Assembly: GCA_000434055.1 (NCBI GenBank)
Contig: HF999647.1
Location: forward strand, 74,109 to 138,108
DNA from: Ruminococcus sp. CAG:488
GTDB lineage: Bacteria > Bacillota > Clostridia > Oscillospirales > Acutalibacteraceae
Direction: 5' to 3'
Length of the DNA: 64,000 nt
Shown: piece by piece, positions 17,549 through 25,947 of the stretch
Position numbering within the stretch: position 1 is the stretch's first letter
Layout of the letters: each line of letters starts with the position of its first letter
The notes under the pieces: generated by a model
Seen by the model: the letters and a program-made list of their open reading frames with translations, nothing else
The model's database searches: none
What the model was told of the DNA's origin: nothing
Position numbers and translations under genes: made by a program

Positions 17549-18661
17549 ATGAAAAAAATTCTTTTTGTCGCAACCGTTGCGGAGCATTTTTTTTATTTCC
17601 ATCTGCCTTGCTTCAAAATGTTCAAGGACAAAGGATGGCAGGTTGACGTTGCCTGCCACGGTGACAGAGAACTTCCGTACTGCGACAATAAATTTGAAAT
17701 TCCCATAAAGAGATCCCCCGTCGATAAGGAAAATATCAAAGCATATAAAGAGTTGAAGAGAATAATTAAAACGGGCGGATATGATATTATTCATTGCCAC
17801 ACTCCGATGGGAGGAATCCTTGCAAGACTTGCGGCAAAAGGGGAGCGAAAAAAAGGGACAAAGGTAATTTACACTGCCCACGGGTTTCATTTTTACAAGG
17901 GTGCGCCCTTGCTCAACTGGTTGATTTATTATCCCATCGAGCTTGTGATGTCGGGAATTACAGATTGCCTTATTACAATAAACAACGAAGATTATTTTTT
18001 TGCAAGAAAACACCTGAAAGCGAAGAAAACCGTTAAAATTAACGGGGTCGGCTATAACAGCGACCTTTTCTATAAAATTTCCGATGACGAAAAACTTCGG
18101 CTTCGCAAGGAAAAAGGAGTTGCCGAGGACGAAACGGTTTTGATTTATGTTGCCGAAATGAATGCCAACAAAAATCAGGGAATGCTGATTCACACGGTAC
18201 AAAGGCTGAAACGGCGCGGAGAAAAAATCAGACTGCTCATCGTCGGTGAGGATAATTATAACGGGAAGTACATTAAGCTTGCCGAGGAACTCGGCGTGTC
18301 TGACAGAATATCTTTTCTCGGACACAGGAACGACGCGTGCGACCTTGTTCATCTGAGTGACATTGCCGTTGCGTCAAGTCTCCGCGAGGGCTTGCCTGTC
18401 AATGTGATGGAGGCGATGGCTTGCGGTTTGCCCGTTGTGCTGGCAGATAACAGAGGTCACCGCGAGCTTTGCCGTGATGGATATAACGGATTTATTGTTG
18501 CACCGAATGACGATGAAGCGATGGCAGATAAAATTGCTTTGATTATAAACGACAAAAATCTTTATAACCGGCTTTCGGACAATGGGATCGAGGCTGTTCG
18601 GCCTTTTTCAAAAGAAAAGGTAACGGAAGAGGCCGAAGTGGTTTATAATGAATTTTTTTGA
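17549..18661 (+). CDS. Glycosyltransferase family 4 (EpsD-like)
   Basis: 370 residues, GT-B fold. The N-terminal domain has DIIHCHTPMGGILARLAA (about 80-97) and TAHGFHFYKGAP. The C-terminal nucleotide-sugar domain has LLIVGEDNY, ISFLGHRND and SSLREGLPVNVMEAMACGLP (the E-x7-E motif of GT4 near 280-300). ATG at 17549 is chosen over GTG at 17531 since AGAGG precedes it. It probably adds a sugar to the lipid-linked repeat unit; donor and linkage are unknown. The length matches family norms. Confidence 0.88.
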   Translation: MKKILFVATVAEHFFYFHLPCFKMFKDKGWQVDVACHGDRELPYCDNKFEIPIKRSPVDKENIKAYKELKRIIKTGGYDIIHCHTPMGGILARLAAKGERKKGTKVIYTAHGFHFYKGAPLLNWLIYYPIELVMSGITDCLITINNEDYFFARKHLKAKKTVKINGVGYNSDLFYKISDDEKLRLRKEKGVAEDETVLIYVAEMNANKNQGMLIHTVQRLKRRGEKIRLLIVGEDNYNGKYIKLAEELGVSDRISFLGHRNDACDLVHLSDIAVASSLREGLPVNVMEAMACGLPVVLADNRGHRELCRDGYNGFIVAPNDDEAMADKIALIINDKNLYNRLSDNGIEAVRPFSKEKVTEEAEVVYNEFF

Positions 18662-18686
18662 GTCTTTTTTACAGGAAAGGAACGGA

Positions 18687-19829
18687 ATGATAAACTTTAA
18701 TTTCGATTTCTATGAAATAGTTGTCTGGGTTGCCACAATTGTTATGTGCTTGATAGCGGTGGCGGCTCGTTCTCTTCCGCTCAAAGCAAGGGGAGGTCTC
18801 GGACAGCCGTTGCCGAATCCCATTGCGGTCCTTCTTCCGATAGCTTTTTTTGTATCATTTGCAGGCTTGAGAAAAACTATCGGAGACACATTTTTTTATA
18901 TGTATTCTTTCGAGAATTTGCCTGATAAAAATACAGTTAACATTCAGATGATTCTCGACGGTCAAATGTATTCTTTTATTCAAAACCTGATAAGAAATTT
19001 TACCGATGATCCGCAGGTATTGATCCTTGTATGCGCTGTAATTGCTTTGGTTCCTCCGCTGATAATATTGTATATATATTCTGCCCCGTTTGAACTTTCG
19101 ATATTTCTGTTTTTTGCTTACGGATATCTCGGAGGAATGATGGACGGCATGAGACAGTATATGGCAGCAGCGATACTGTTGTTCGGAACAAGATTTTTGT
19201 TCTCGTTAAAACGAGGCTCGTTTTTTAAATATGCAATCTTCGTCCTGTTGGCGGCATGTATGCACAACAGTGCCTTAATAATGCTGGTAGTATTCTTTGT
19301 CGTTCGACGAAAGGCATGGAAAATGAGTTCATATATTATTGTGCTCGGAAGCATTGTTGTTACTGTTGCTTTTGACGCAATTCTTCCTTCTTTCCTGAAC
19401 GCGCTTAAAGAAACGTCCTATGAGGGATATGCGAATAACGGATGGTTTACAGACGGAAAAGAAGGCGGCAGCAGTCTGTTCAGGGCAATTGTTGCAGCCG
19501 CGCCGATTGTTGTTGCCTACCTGAACAGAGGCCGTATGAACAGGCTCGGCCATATCGGGGACATTTTAATAAATATGGCTTTCCTGAACGCTGCAATATA
19601 TATTGTCGCAAGCTACAACTGGATTTTTGCAAGACTGGCAATTTATTTGAGTGTATATTATATTATACTCACCGGTTGGGTAGTAACCTACGCCGTTAAA
19701 CCGCAAGACAGGGCAATTTACACAACCGGAACGGTTATTCTGTTCTTCCTGTTTTCACGATTTATGGCATATCAGATAAATATGTATCAGTCGGATTATT
19801 TCTTACCGGGAAGAAAACTTTTCAGATGA
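18687..19829 (+). CDS. EpsG-family polysaccharide polymerase-like membrane protein
   Basis: 380 residues with about ten membrane segments. The central GGMMDGMRQYMAAAILLFG and CMHNSALIMLVVFFVVRR blocks, with RQ and HxSA-type residues, are typical of EpsG/Wzy-like proteins. ATG at 18687 follows AAAGGAACGGA; an upstream ATG at 18648 would overlap the previous gene by 14 bases. It probably joins lipid-linked repeat units outside the membrane. The family is variable, so the polymerase role rests on topology, motif and operon. Confidence 0.82.
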   Translation: MINFNFDFYEIVVWVATIVMCLIAVAARSLPLKARGGLGQPLPNPIAVLLPIAFFVSFAGLRKTIGDTFFYMYSFENLPDKNTVNIQMILDGQMYSFIQNLIRNFTDDPQVLILVCAVIALVPPLIILYIYSAPFELSIFLFFAYGYLGGMMDGMRQYMAAAILLFGTRFLFSLKRGSFFKYAIFVLLAACMHNSALIMLVVFFVVRRKAWKMSSYIIVLGSIVVTVAFDAILPSFLNALKETSYEGYANNGWFTDGKEGGSSLFRAIVAAAPIVVAYLNRGRMNRLGHIGDILINMAFLNAAIYIVASYNWIFARLAIYLSVYYIILTGWVVTYAVKPQDRAIYTTGTVILFFLFSRFMAYQINMYQSDYFLPGRKLFR

Positions 19830-19839
19830 GGTGTTTGCA

Positions 19840-20988
19840 ATGAAATATTTCCTGTTTAATCATGCAGGCAGCAAAAATCACGGCTGCGAAGCACTTGTCA
19901 GGGGAACAGTGAATATAATTGAAAACAGTGATAAAAATGCAGAATTTATTCTATCCTCTAATGATTCTCAAGCTGATGAAGTGATTGATGATATTGAAAT
20001 AAAACCGGCAAAAAGAAGAGAGTTGTCATTGCCCGAAAGGATAATTGCCGCACTTGATTTGAAAATCAACAAGTCGGAAATATATGCACTCGAAAAAATG
20101 TATTCGCCGATAGTTTCAGATGCTGCCGATTGCGACATCTGTTTGTCCATAGGCGGCGACACATACTGTTATGGCGATAATCACGAGATCCAGGTTCTTA
20201 CAAGAGAGCTGAAAAAAACAGGCAAAAAGACCGTTCTCTGGGGAGCGTCAATCGGCGAGACCGATCTTACCGACAAAAAGCTGGAGAGCCTCGGTGATTT
20301 TGATGCGATATTTGCAAGAGAACCGATAACCTATGAACTGCTGAAAGAAAAAAATGCAAACGAAAATATTTATTTGTTTTCCGATCCTGCCTTTTGCATG
20401 GAGCGAGAAAATGTCGAACCGATCGAAGGCTTCACAAGAGAGAACACGCTCGGCTTCAATATAAGTCCCCTTGTTGCAAAGGGTGATCCGAAAAAAAGAG
20501 AAATTGCAGAGGATTTTATTTCTTTTGTTTTGGAAAACACAACGCTGAAAATTTTGCTTGTCCCTCATGTGGTTGAGGAGAATAACAATGATTATGATTT
20601 TATGAAACCCATTTATGAAAAGTTTGCGGAAACGGAAAGAATTGCGATTCTTCCGCCGACGCTCAACGCGACGCAATATAAGGGCTATATAGCCAACACA
20701 AGGTTTTTTGTCGGAGCGAGGACGCATGCGACAATCGCCGCATATTCGAGCGGTGTTCCGACAATTGTCTTGGGGTACAGTGTTAAAGCGAGAGGCATTG
20801 CAAAGGATGTTTTCGGCGAAGAAAAATTTGTTTTGAACTTTAATTCGCTTACGGACTCAAAGGTTTTGGAAAAGGAATTTTTGAAGTTGGTTGTCAACGA
20901 AAAGGAAATCAGGAAAGAACTGATGGGAAGTATTCCGCTTAGAATGAGAAGCGCAATGGAAGCGGGAGAAATGCTTTTGAAAATCTGA
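19840..20988 (+). CDS. Polysaccharide pyruvyl transferase family protein
   Basis: 382 residues from the ATG at 19840 with GAGG 8 bases upstream. Family features are the N-terminal NHAGSKNHGCEALVRGTV, SIGGDTYCYGD near residue 107, the LWGASIGETDL block near 135, and the late GARTHATIAAYSSGVPTIVLGYSVKARGIAKD block (described in parts, near 290-320) with the conserved His. CsaB/EpsO-type members add ketal-pyruvate to a sugar, giving the polymer negative charge. Acceptor sugar unknown. It begins 10 bases after the polymerase gene. Confidence 0.85.
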   Translation: MKYFLFNHAGSKNHGCEALVRGTVNIIENSDKNAEFILSSNDSQADEVIDDIEIKPAKRRELSLPERIIAALDLKINKSEIYALEKMYSPIVSDAADCDICLSIGGDTYCYGDNHEIQVLTRELKKTGKKTVLWGASIGETDLTDKKLESLGDFDAIFAREPITYELLKEKNANENIYLFSDPAFCMERENVEPIEGFTRENTLGFNISPLVAKGDPKKREIAEDFISFVLENTTLKILLVPHVVEENNNDYDFMKPIYEKFAETERIAILPPTLNATQYKGYIANTRFFVGARTHATIAAYSSGVPTIVLGYSVKARGIAKDVFGEEKFVLNFNSLTDSKVLEKEFLKLVVNEKEIRKELMGSIPLRMRSAMEAGEMLLKI

Positions 20989-21002
20989 CAGGAGCTGGTA
21001 TT

Positions 21003-22187
21003 TTGAAAAAGAAAATACTTTTTGTCATTCCTTCTATGCGAAGCGGCGGTGCAGAAAAAAGCCTTTTGACCGTATTAACGCTGTTTGATTATGAAAAATA
21101 CGAGGTTGACCTTTTGTGCTTTCGACATGACGGACTTTTCTTTGAGAAAATCCCGAAAGAGGTCAACATTATCGGCGGAAGCAAGAACTATGAAATATTT
21201 GACGGCGATGCCGTCCGGGCAGTTAAGTTTTTTCTGAAAAAAGGGAAAATTCTTTCTGCTGTTGACAGGTGGAAATATTCAAGGATTTATTCTGCTGCCG
21301 ACACTCACGAGGTCGAAGAAATTCAGTGGAAATATCTAAAAAAACAGCTTCCGAAAATAAAAAAAGAATATGATTGTGCGATAGGATATCTTGAAGGAAA
21401 CGCAAATCGATTTGTTTGCGAAAATGTGAGAGCCGCGCACAAGATTTGTTATATACATAATGATATCGAAAAGCTTGGCTTTGACAGAGAAGTTTGCGAA
21501 AAAACTTTTTCCGCGGCAGATAAAATTGTAACTGTCTCGGCGGAGTGCGAAAAAAGCCTGTTTAAAAATTTTGAGAAATTCTCAAAAAAAATCTGCGTGA
21601 TCGAAAATATCACAAGCAGAAAAATTGTTTTTGAAGAAAGCAAGAAATTTGATGCATATCCGGAAAGAAAAGAAACCGTTCTTTGCACGGTAGGAAGATT
21701 TTTTGAACAAAAAAACATTTCCCTTGCCGTCGATGCTTGCGGCGAGCTGATAAAAAGAGGAAAAAACATTAAATGGTATCACATCGGTGACGGCCCGCTG
21801 AAGGGAGAAACGGAAAAACAAATTTCTGAAAATAATTTGCAAAATATATTTATTTTGCTCGGTGAAAAATCGGAACCGTATCCTTATATGGGACAGTGTG
21901 ATATTTATGTCCAGCCGTCGTTGTACGAGGGTAAGTCAATAGCAATCGACGAAGCAAAATGTCTTTGCAGACCGATAATTGTTACGAATTTTTCAACCGT
22001 GCATGATCAGATAACCGACGGATTAAACGGATTGATCTGCCGAATGGATAAAAAGGATATGGCAGATAAAATCGAGCTGCTTATTGACAGCAAAGAGGAA
22101 AGAAAAAAGCTCATCGAAAACTTAAAAAGAGAAAAAATAGGAAATGAGAACGAGATTAAGAAGCTTTATGCAATAATTGACGGGTGA
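21003..22187 (+). CDS. Glycosyltransferase family 4
   Basis: 394 residues from a TTG start preceded by CAGGAG. N-terminus MKKKILFVIPSMRSGGAEKS is the classic GT4 donor-loop start; the C-terminal domain has VGRFFEQKNISLAVDA, WYHIGDGPLKGETEK, VQPSLYEGKSIAIDEAKCL and PIIVTNFSTVHDQI. It is a second retaining glycosyltransferase of the operon. The gene is more Lys- and AT-rich than the genes further upstream, as is common within capsule loci. Donor and linkage unknown. Confidence 0.87.
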   Translation: MKKKILFVIPSMRSGGAEKSLLTVLTLFDYEKYEVDLLCFRHDGLFFEKIPKEVNIIGGSKNYEIFDGDAVRAVKFFLKKGKILSAVDRWKYSRIYSAADTHEVEEIQWKYLKKQLPKIKKEYDCAIGYLEGNANRFVCENVRAAHKICYIHNDIEKLGFDREVCEKTFSAADKIVTVSAECEKSLFKNFEKFSKKICVIENITSRKIVFEESKKFDAYPERKETVLCTVGRFFEQKNISLAVDACGELIKRGKNIKWYHIGDGPLKGETEKQISENNLQNIFILLGEKSEPYPYMGQCDIYVQPSLYEGKSIAIDEAKCLCRPIIVTNFSTVHDQITDGLNGLICRMDKKDMADKIELLIDSKEERKKLIENLKREKIGNENEIKKLYAIIDG

Positions 22188-22197
22188 GGAAACGCAA

Positions 22198-23361
22198 ATG
22201 ACAGTAATCGTGATTCTTCTTTTAATAATAATTGCAATACTCGGCTACGATACGTGGGAGGATTTATTTACATGGCTCAGCCGTATAAAAATCGGACAGC
22301 TCCCCGAGAATGAGTGGCGAGAAAAAACACAGAAAATTTTACTTAAATGGATTGTGAAGGGCGCTCCGGAGGTTCGCATAAACGATAACAGAAAAGTTAA
22401 TTTTATAAAAAAAATAAACGAGTACGGTAAAATTACCTCCGTAACATATTGGCAGGATGCCGCCCTTTTGAAAGCAGCCGACGGAATAAAAAAAGACGTC
22501 GGAACAGAGGTAAAAGGCCTTGCGTCGAGATATATTTCTCAAGATGACGGCGAGTGGAAAACTCTTCCGAAAAGAATGGACAGCGCAATGTTTTGCTATG
22601 AGCTTCTTTCAAGCAAGTACATTGACAGCGAAGCAATCAAGCCTGCAATGGAAAACACGGCATATATGCTCAAGCTTTCCGCAGAGAAATACGGTTCAAT
22701 ACCGTATAATGAAGATTTCCCGAAATACAGACTTGTTGACACAATAGGAATGGCGTGCCCGTTTTTGATTAAATATGCCGTTACTTACGGCGAGGACGAA
22801 TATATTTCCCTCGCAATGGATCAGATAAGAGAATACAGAAAAAACGGCATTGAAGAAAAAACGAAATTACCCTTCCACGGCTTTGGTGAAGACTCACTTG
22901 AACCGCTCGGCATATGCGGCTGGGGCAGAGGCTGTGCATGGTGGGCAATAGGACTGACTGACAGCCTCAGGGCAATGCTTGAATCGGACGGTCACAACCG
23001 TGAAAAGGCCGAGCTTTTGAAGCTTTCTGTGGAATTCTTTGATGCAATGAAAAAATACATTCACGAGGACGGAACCGTTGATCGAATTGTTTTAAGCTTT
23101 TCGATACAGGACAGCTCGGCGTGTGCGATGCTTTCTTATTGCTATGCATATATGGCGAAGCTTCTTAAAAACGAGGAATATAAGGCTATTTCCGAGAAGA
23201 TGAGAGAAAAGCTGAAATCGGTAACAAGACGAAACGGCACAGTTGATTTTTCTCAGGGAGATACCCACGGAATAGGGTTTTATTCGGAAAAGCTTTGCAT
23301 AGTACCCGCCGCGCAGGGATTTACAATCGCTGCCGACAATCTTTTAAATGAATTGAACTAA
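22198..23361 (+). CDS. Membrane-anchored GH88/GH105-like (alpha/alpha barrel) protein
   Basis: 387 residues, ATG preceded by GAGGA. An N-terminal membrane segment (residues about 2-15, VIVILLLIIIAILG) is followed by an all-helical domain. GICGWGRGCAWWAIGLTDSL near 240 resembles the RGNGW-type signature of unsaturated glycuronyl/rhamnogalacturonyl hydrolases, and AMFCYELLSS and DTIGMACPFLIKYA fit the same six-hairpin fold. Within an exopolysaccharide operon it could trim or modify the polymer at the cell surface. The assignment is by motif resemblance only. Confidence 0.65.
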   Translation: MTVIVILLLIIIAILGYDTWEDLFTWLSRIKIGQLPENEWREKTQKILLKWIVKGAPEVRINDNRKVNFIKKINEYGKITSVTYWQDAALLKAADGIKKDVGTEVKGLASRYISQDDGEWKTLPKRMDSAMFCYELLSSKYIDSEAIKPAMENTAYMLKLSAEKYGSIPYNEDFPKYRLVDTIGMACPFLIKYAVTYGEDEYISLAMDQIREYRKNGIEEKTKLPFHGFGEDSLEPLGICGWGRGCAWWAIGLTDSLRAMLESDGHNREKAELLKLSVEFFDAMKKYIHEDGTVDRIVLSFSIQDSSACAMLSYCYAYMAKLLKNEEYKAISEKMREKLKSVTRRNGTVDFSQGDTHGIGFYSEKLCIVPAAQGFTIAADNLLNELN

Positions 23362-23381
23362 AACAAAAAGGAGGAGCAGGT

Positions 23382-24140
23382 ATGATTGATCTTCACTGTC
23401 ACATTCTTCCCGGAATGGATGACGGATCGAAAAATATGGATGTGTCTGTGCAGATGTGCCGTATTGCCAGACAGAACGGAATTAAACATATCGTTTGCAC
23501 TCCGCATATAACAACAGTGGGGGATATAGACAGTTTTGTAAAGATAAGGAACGAAAAGCTCCGCGATCTGCAGGGAATAATAAACAATCTCGGTCTCGGA
23601 ATAACACTCTATCCCGGGGCAGAGGTCTATGTCGATGACGATATTTTCTTCTCGACCGATCTCAGACGCCTTGCGATAAACGGCAGCAGATATATTCTTG
23701 TGGAATTTGCATTCAGAGATGTATCAATGAAAAGAATTGTCAACTATCTTAATGCGCTGATTGATATGGGACTTATTCCCATTGTTGCGCACCCGGAAAG
23801 ATATGAGTATTTCCAGTTTGACTATGACGAGGTCAACACGCTGATAAGAAACGGCGTGCTGTTTCAGATAAATGCCTCAAGTCTTGCGAGTCTTGACGGC
23901 CCGCAGGAGTTTGAGCTTGCCTACGCAATGGCATATACGGGAGCGGCGTCATTCATTGCGACCGACGCACATTCATCCCATTACAGAATGAATGATCTGA
24001 TGAATATGATAAATTTCTTCCCGCCCGATATTTCTCAGTTTAATATGCAGATGATGGTTCACGATGCGGCAAAATGTGTGCTCACGGACAAGGAAGTGCC
24101 GCTTATTAACAGAGGAGAAATATATAAAAGAGGTTTTTGA
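23382..24140 (+). CDS. Tyrosine-protein phosphatase, CpsB/YwqE-type (PHP domain)
   Basis: 252 residues with AAGGAGGAG upstream. The metal-binding PHP motifs are all present: MIDLHCHILPGMDDGSKN at the N-terminus, CTPHITTVGD near 45, GAEVYVDDD near 78, IVAHPERYEYF near 131 and ATDAHSSHYR near 193. CpsB proteins dephosphorylate the tyrosine cluster of the partner kinase and so control polymer length and export. The partner, encoded 47 bases downstream, carries an extreme tyrosine tail. Cytoplasmic; no signal peptide. Confidence 0.93.
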   Translation: MIDLHCHILPGMDDGSKNMDVSVQMCRIARQNGIKHIVCTPHITTVGDIDSFVKIRNEKLRDLQGIINNLGLGITLYPGAEVYVDDDIFFSTDLRRLAINGSRYILVEFAFRDVSMKRIVNYLNALIDMGLIPIVAHPERYEYFQFDYDEVNTLIRNGVLFQINASSLASLDGPQEFELAYAMAYTGAASFIATDAHSSHYRMNDLMNMINFFPPDISQFNMQMMVHDAAKCVLTDKEVPLINRGEIYKRGF

Positions 24141-24193
24141 GGTTGACTATTAACTAAATATAAACTATAATAAAAAATGGAGATGATTTGAAA

Positions 24194-25924
24194 ATGCAGG
24201 AACTGGATGTCGGCAAGAATATATATTATAATGAATCAGGTCCCTCGCTTGATATGGGTCGATTAGCGAAAAATCTCATATCAAAGCTTTGGATTATATT
24301 GCTTGTCGGTGCTATTTTCTCCGGTGCCGCATTTGCAATTGCCAAGGCTACTTATGTTGAATCCTACAGATCTTCCATGACATTGGGCTTTATGACGACT
24401 CAGTACGTTATTGTTAAGGATTATTCTAACAGCAAGGATTCGACGACGCAGTACAAGCAGGAGACAAAGTTTTCCTCGGGCAATCAAATTTCATATTATC
24501 AGTATCTTATCAAAGGCGACGAAATGCTTTATAAGATTCAAAAAACTCTTGCAGAGGACGAGGTCGGAAAGGAATACTCCACCTCATTTATCGAGGGGAG
24601 CTTATCAATTGAGGAAACAGGAATAGACGGATTTTTCCAGGTTAACGTTACAAGTACGGATCAGGGCTATTGCGAAAGAGCCTTGAAGGTCGTTCTTAAA
24701 GAGTTCCCCGAATATGTTCAGAGCTATGACAACACAATTTCGATAAAGGTTGTCAAAAATCCGACGGCACCGACAATTGCAAACTCTGACGATGCAACGA
24801 CAAAGGCAATTTACGGCTTTGCTATCGGCGCAGCGATAGTTGCATTTATTATTTTCATTATAACAATCACAACAAATACGGTTCTTACGCTTGACAATTT
24901 AAGACGCGACGTCAATGTTACCGTTCTCGGTTCTGTGCCGTTGCTGGAGAAAAAATCGGGATTGTTTAATCAGAAGAAAAAATCGCCGCAGGGCTCTCTG
25001 CTGATTACGGATACGTCAAAGGTGAGCTTTGCCTTTGTGGAAAGCTTTAAGGCGATAAGAACAAAAATTGAAAATGTCAAAGCCGAAAAAGGCTACAAGG
25101 CATTTGTTGTTACGAGTACCTATGAGGATGAGGGTAAAACGACCGTTGCAGTAAATATTGCGTGCTCACTCGCCCAGAAGGGAAAGTCGGTTCTTCTTAT
25201 CGACAGTGACCTCAGAAAGCCCGCGGTTCTTCATGCCGTCGGCGTTAAGAGCGACACACGTTACGGTCTTATCCCGATAATCAAGGGAACGTCAACCTAT
25301 GTTGATTCAATTAAATTTATCAAATCTCTCGGTATTTTCGTATTGCCGACGGGAGGTATCTCGCTGAAATCCACCGAGGTTCTTGATACGGATAAGGTTA
25401 AGGCGGTTGTTGAGCAGGCTCGCAAGGAGTTTGACTATATTATCATTGATTCGCCTCCGGCTCATGTCGTGTCGGATAGCCTTGTTATTGCACCGCTTGC
25501 AGACGGAATAATTTATAATATTCGCCGCGACTATGCAAAGGTTTCGGAAATCAACCGTACTCTTGATGAAATAAGGGGCGCGGATATTGATATCATCGGA
25601 GCCGTATTTACAATGAGTGCCGGCGAAGAAAACAGCAGATATTATCGTCGTAAGGGTTATCTGCGTTACGGCGGATACTATGGCAGATATGGCAGGTACG
25701 GCCGCAAAAAGAAGAACAGCTCCGGCGGCGGATACGGCTACGGTTACGGCTATGGAAGCGGCTACGGCTATGGCGGATACGGCTACGGCGGCTATGGTTA
25801 CGGAAACGGCTACGGTTATGGCTACGGCTACGGAAGCGGTTACGGCTATGGCGGAGGTTACGGCTATGGAAATACCCCGCAGAACAAAGAACCGGAAAAG
25901 GGAAACAAGATAGATAATGAATAA
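24194..25924 (+). CDS. Fused polysaccharide co-polymerase / tyrosine autokinase (Wzc-like) with Gly-Tyr tail
   Basis: 576 residues. An N-terminal Wzz-type domain lies between two membrane segments (about 33-55 and 205-230). The cytoplasmic BY-kinase domain has Walker A STYEDEGKTT near 305, Walker A' LLIDSDLRKPA and Walker B YIIIDSPPA. The C-terminus (about 480-562) holds 8 Tyr in the Arg/Tyr stretch and then 18 Tyr alternating with Gly. In many Firmicutes the two halves are separate CpsC and CpsD/EpsA and EpsB; here they are one chain. A TTG at 24188, 5 bases after GGAG, is an alternative start. Confidence 0.92.
   Translation: MQELDVGKNIYYNESGPSLDMGRLAKNLISKLWIILLVGAIFSGAAFAIAKATYVESYRSSMTLGFMTTQYVIVKDYSNSKDSTTQYKQETKFSSGNQISYYQYLIKGDEMLYKIQKTLAEDEVGKEYSTSFIEGSLSIEETGIDGFFQVNVTSTDQGYCERALKVVLKEFPEYVQSYDNTISIKVVKNPTAPTIANSDDATTKAIYGFAIGAAIVAFIIFIITITTNTVLTLDNLRRDVNVTVLGSVPLLEKKSGLFNQKKKSPQGSLLITDTSKVSFAFVESFKAIRTKIENVKAEKGYKAFVVTSTYEDEGKTTVAVNIACSLAQKGKSVLLIDSDLRKPAVLHAVGVKSDTRYGLIPIIKGTSTYVDSIKFIKSLGIFVLPTGGISLKSTEVLDTDKVKAVVEQARKEFDYIIIDSPPAHVVSDSLVIAPLADGIIYNIRRDYAKVSEINRTLDEIRGADIDIIGAVFTMSAGEENSRYYRRKGYLRYGGYYGRYGRYGRKKKNSSGGGYGYGYGYGSGYGYGGYGYGGYGYGNGYGYGYGYGSGYGYGGGYGYGNTPQNKEPEKGNKIDNE
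25716..25875 (+). repeat. Gly-Tyr codon tandem repeat in the kinase tail
   Basis: Imperfect tandem units of GGCTAC/GGTTAT/GGATAC hexamers encode (Gly-Tyr)n with occasional Ser or Asn spacers. The near-identical units make the tract prone to slipped-strand length change in multiples of six bases. Confidence 0.8.
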
Positions 25925-25947
25925 ATTTCCGAAAAGAAGTGTATCAA

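Noticed and set aside
17351..18352. Long minus-strand frame over the EpsD-like glycosyltransferase
   Set aside because: Shadow of the true gene, no family features.
25716..25875. CRISPR array
   Set aside because: The repeats are short coding hexamers without spacers of constant length.
25617..25913. Ala/Thr-rich open frame overlapping the kinase tail
   Set aside because: It is the alternate frame of the Gly-Tyr repeat and lacks a start signal.
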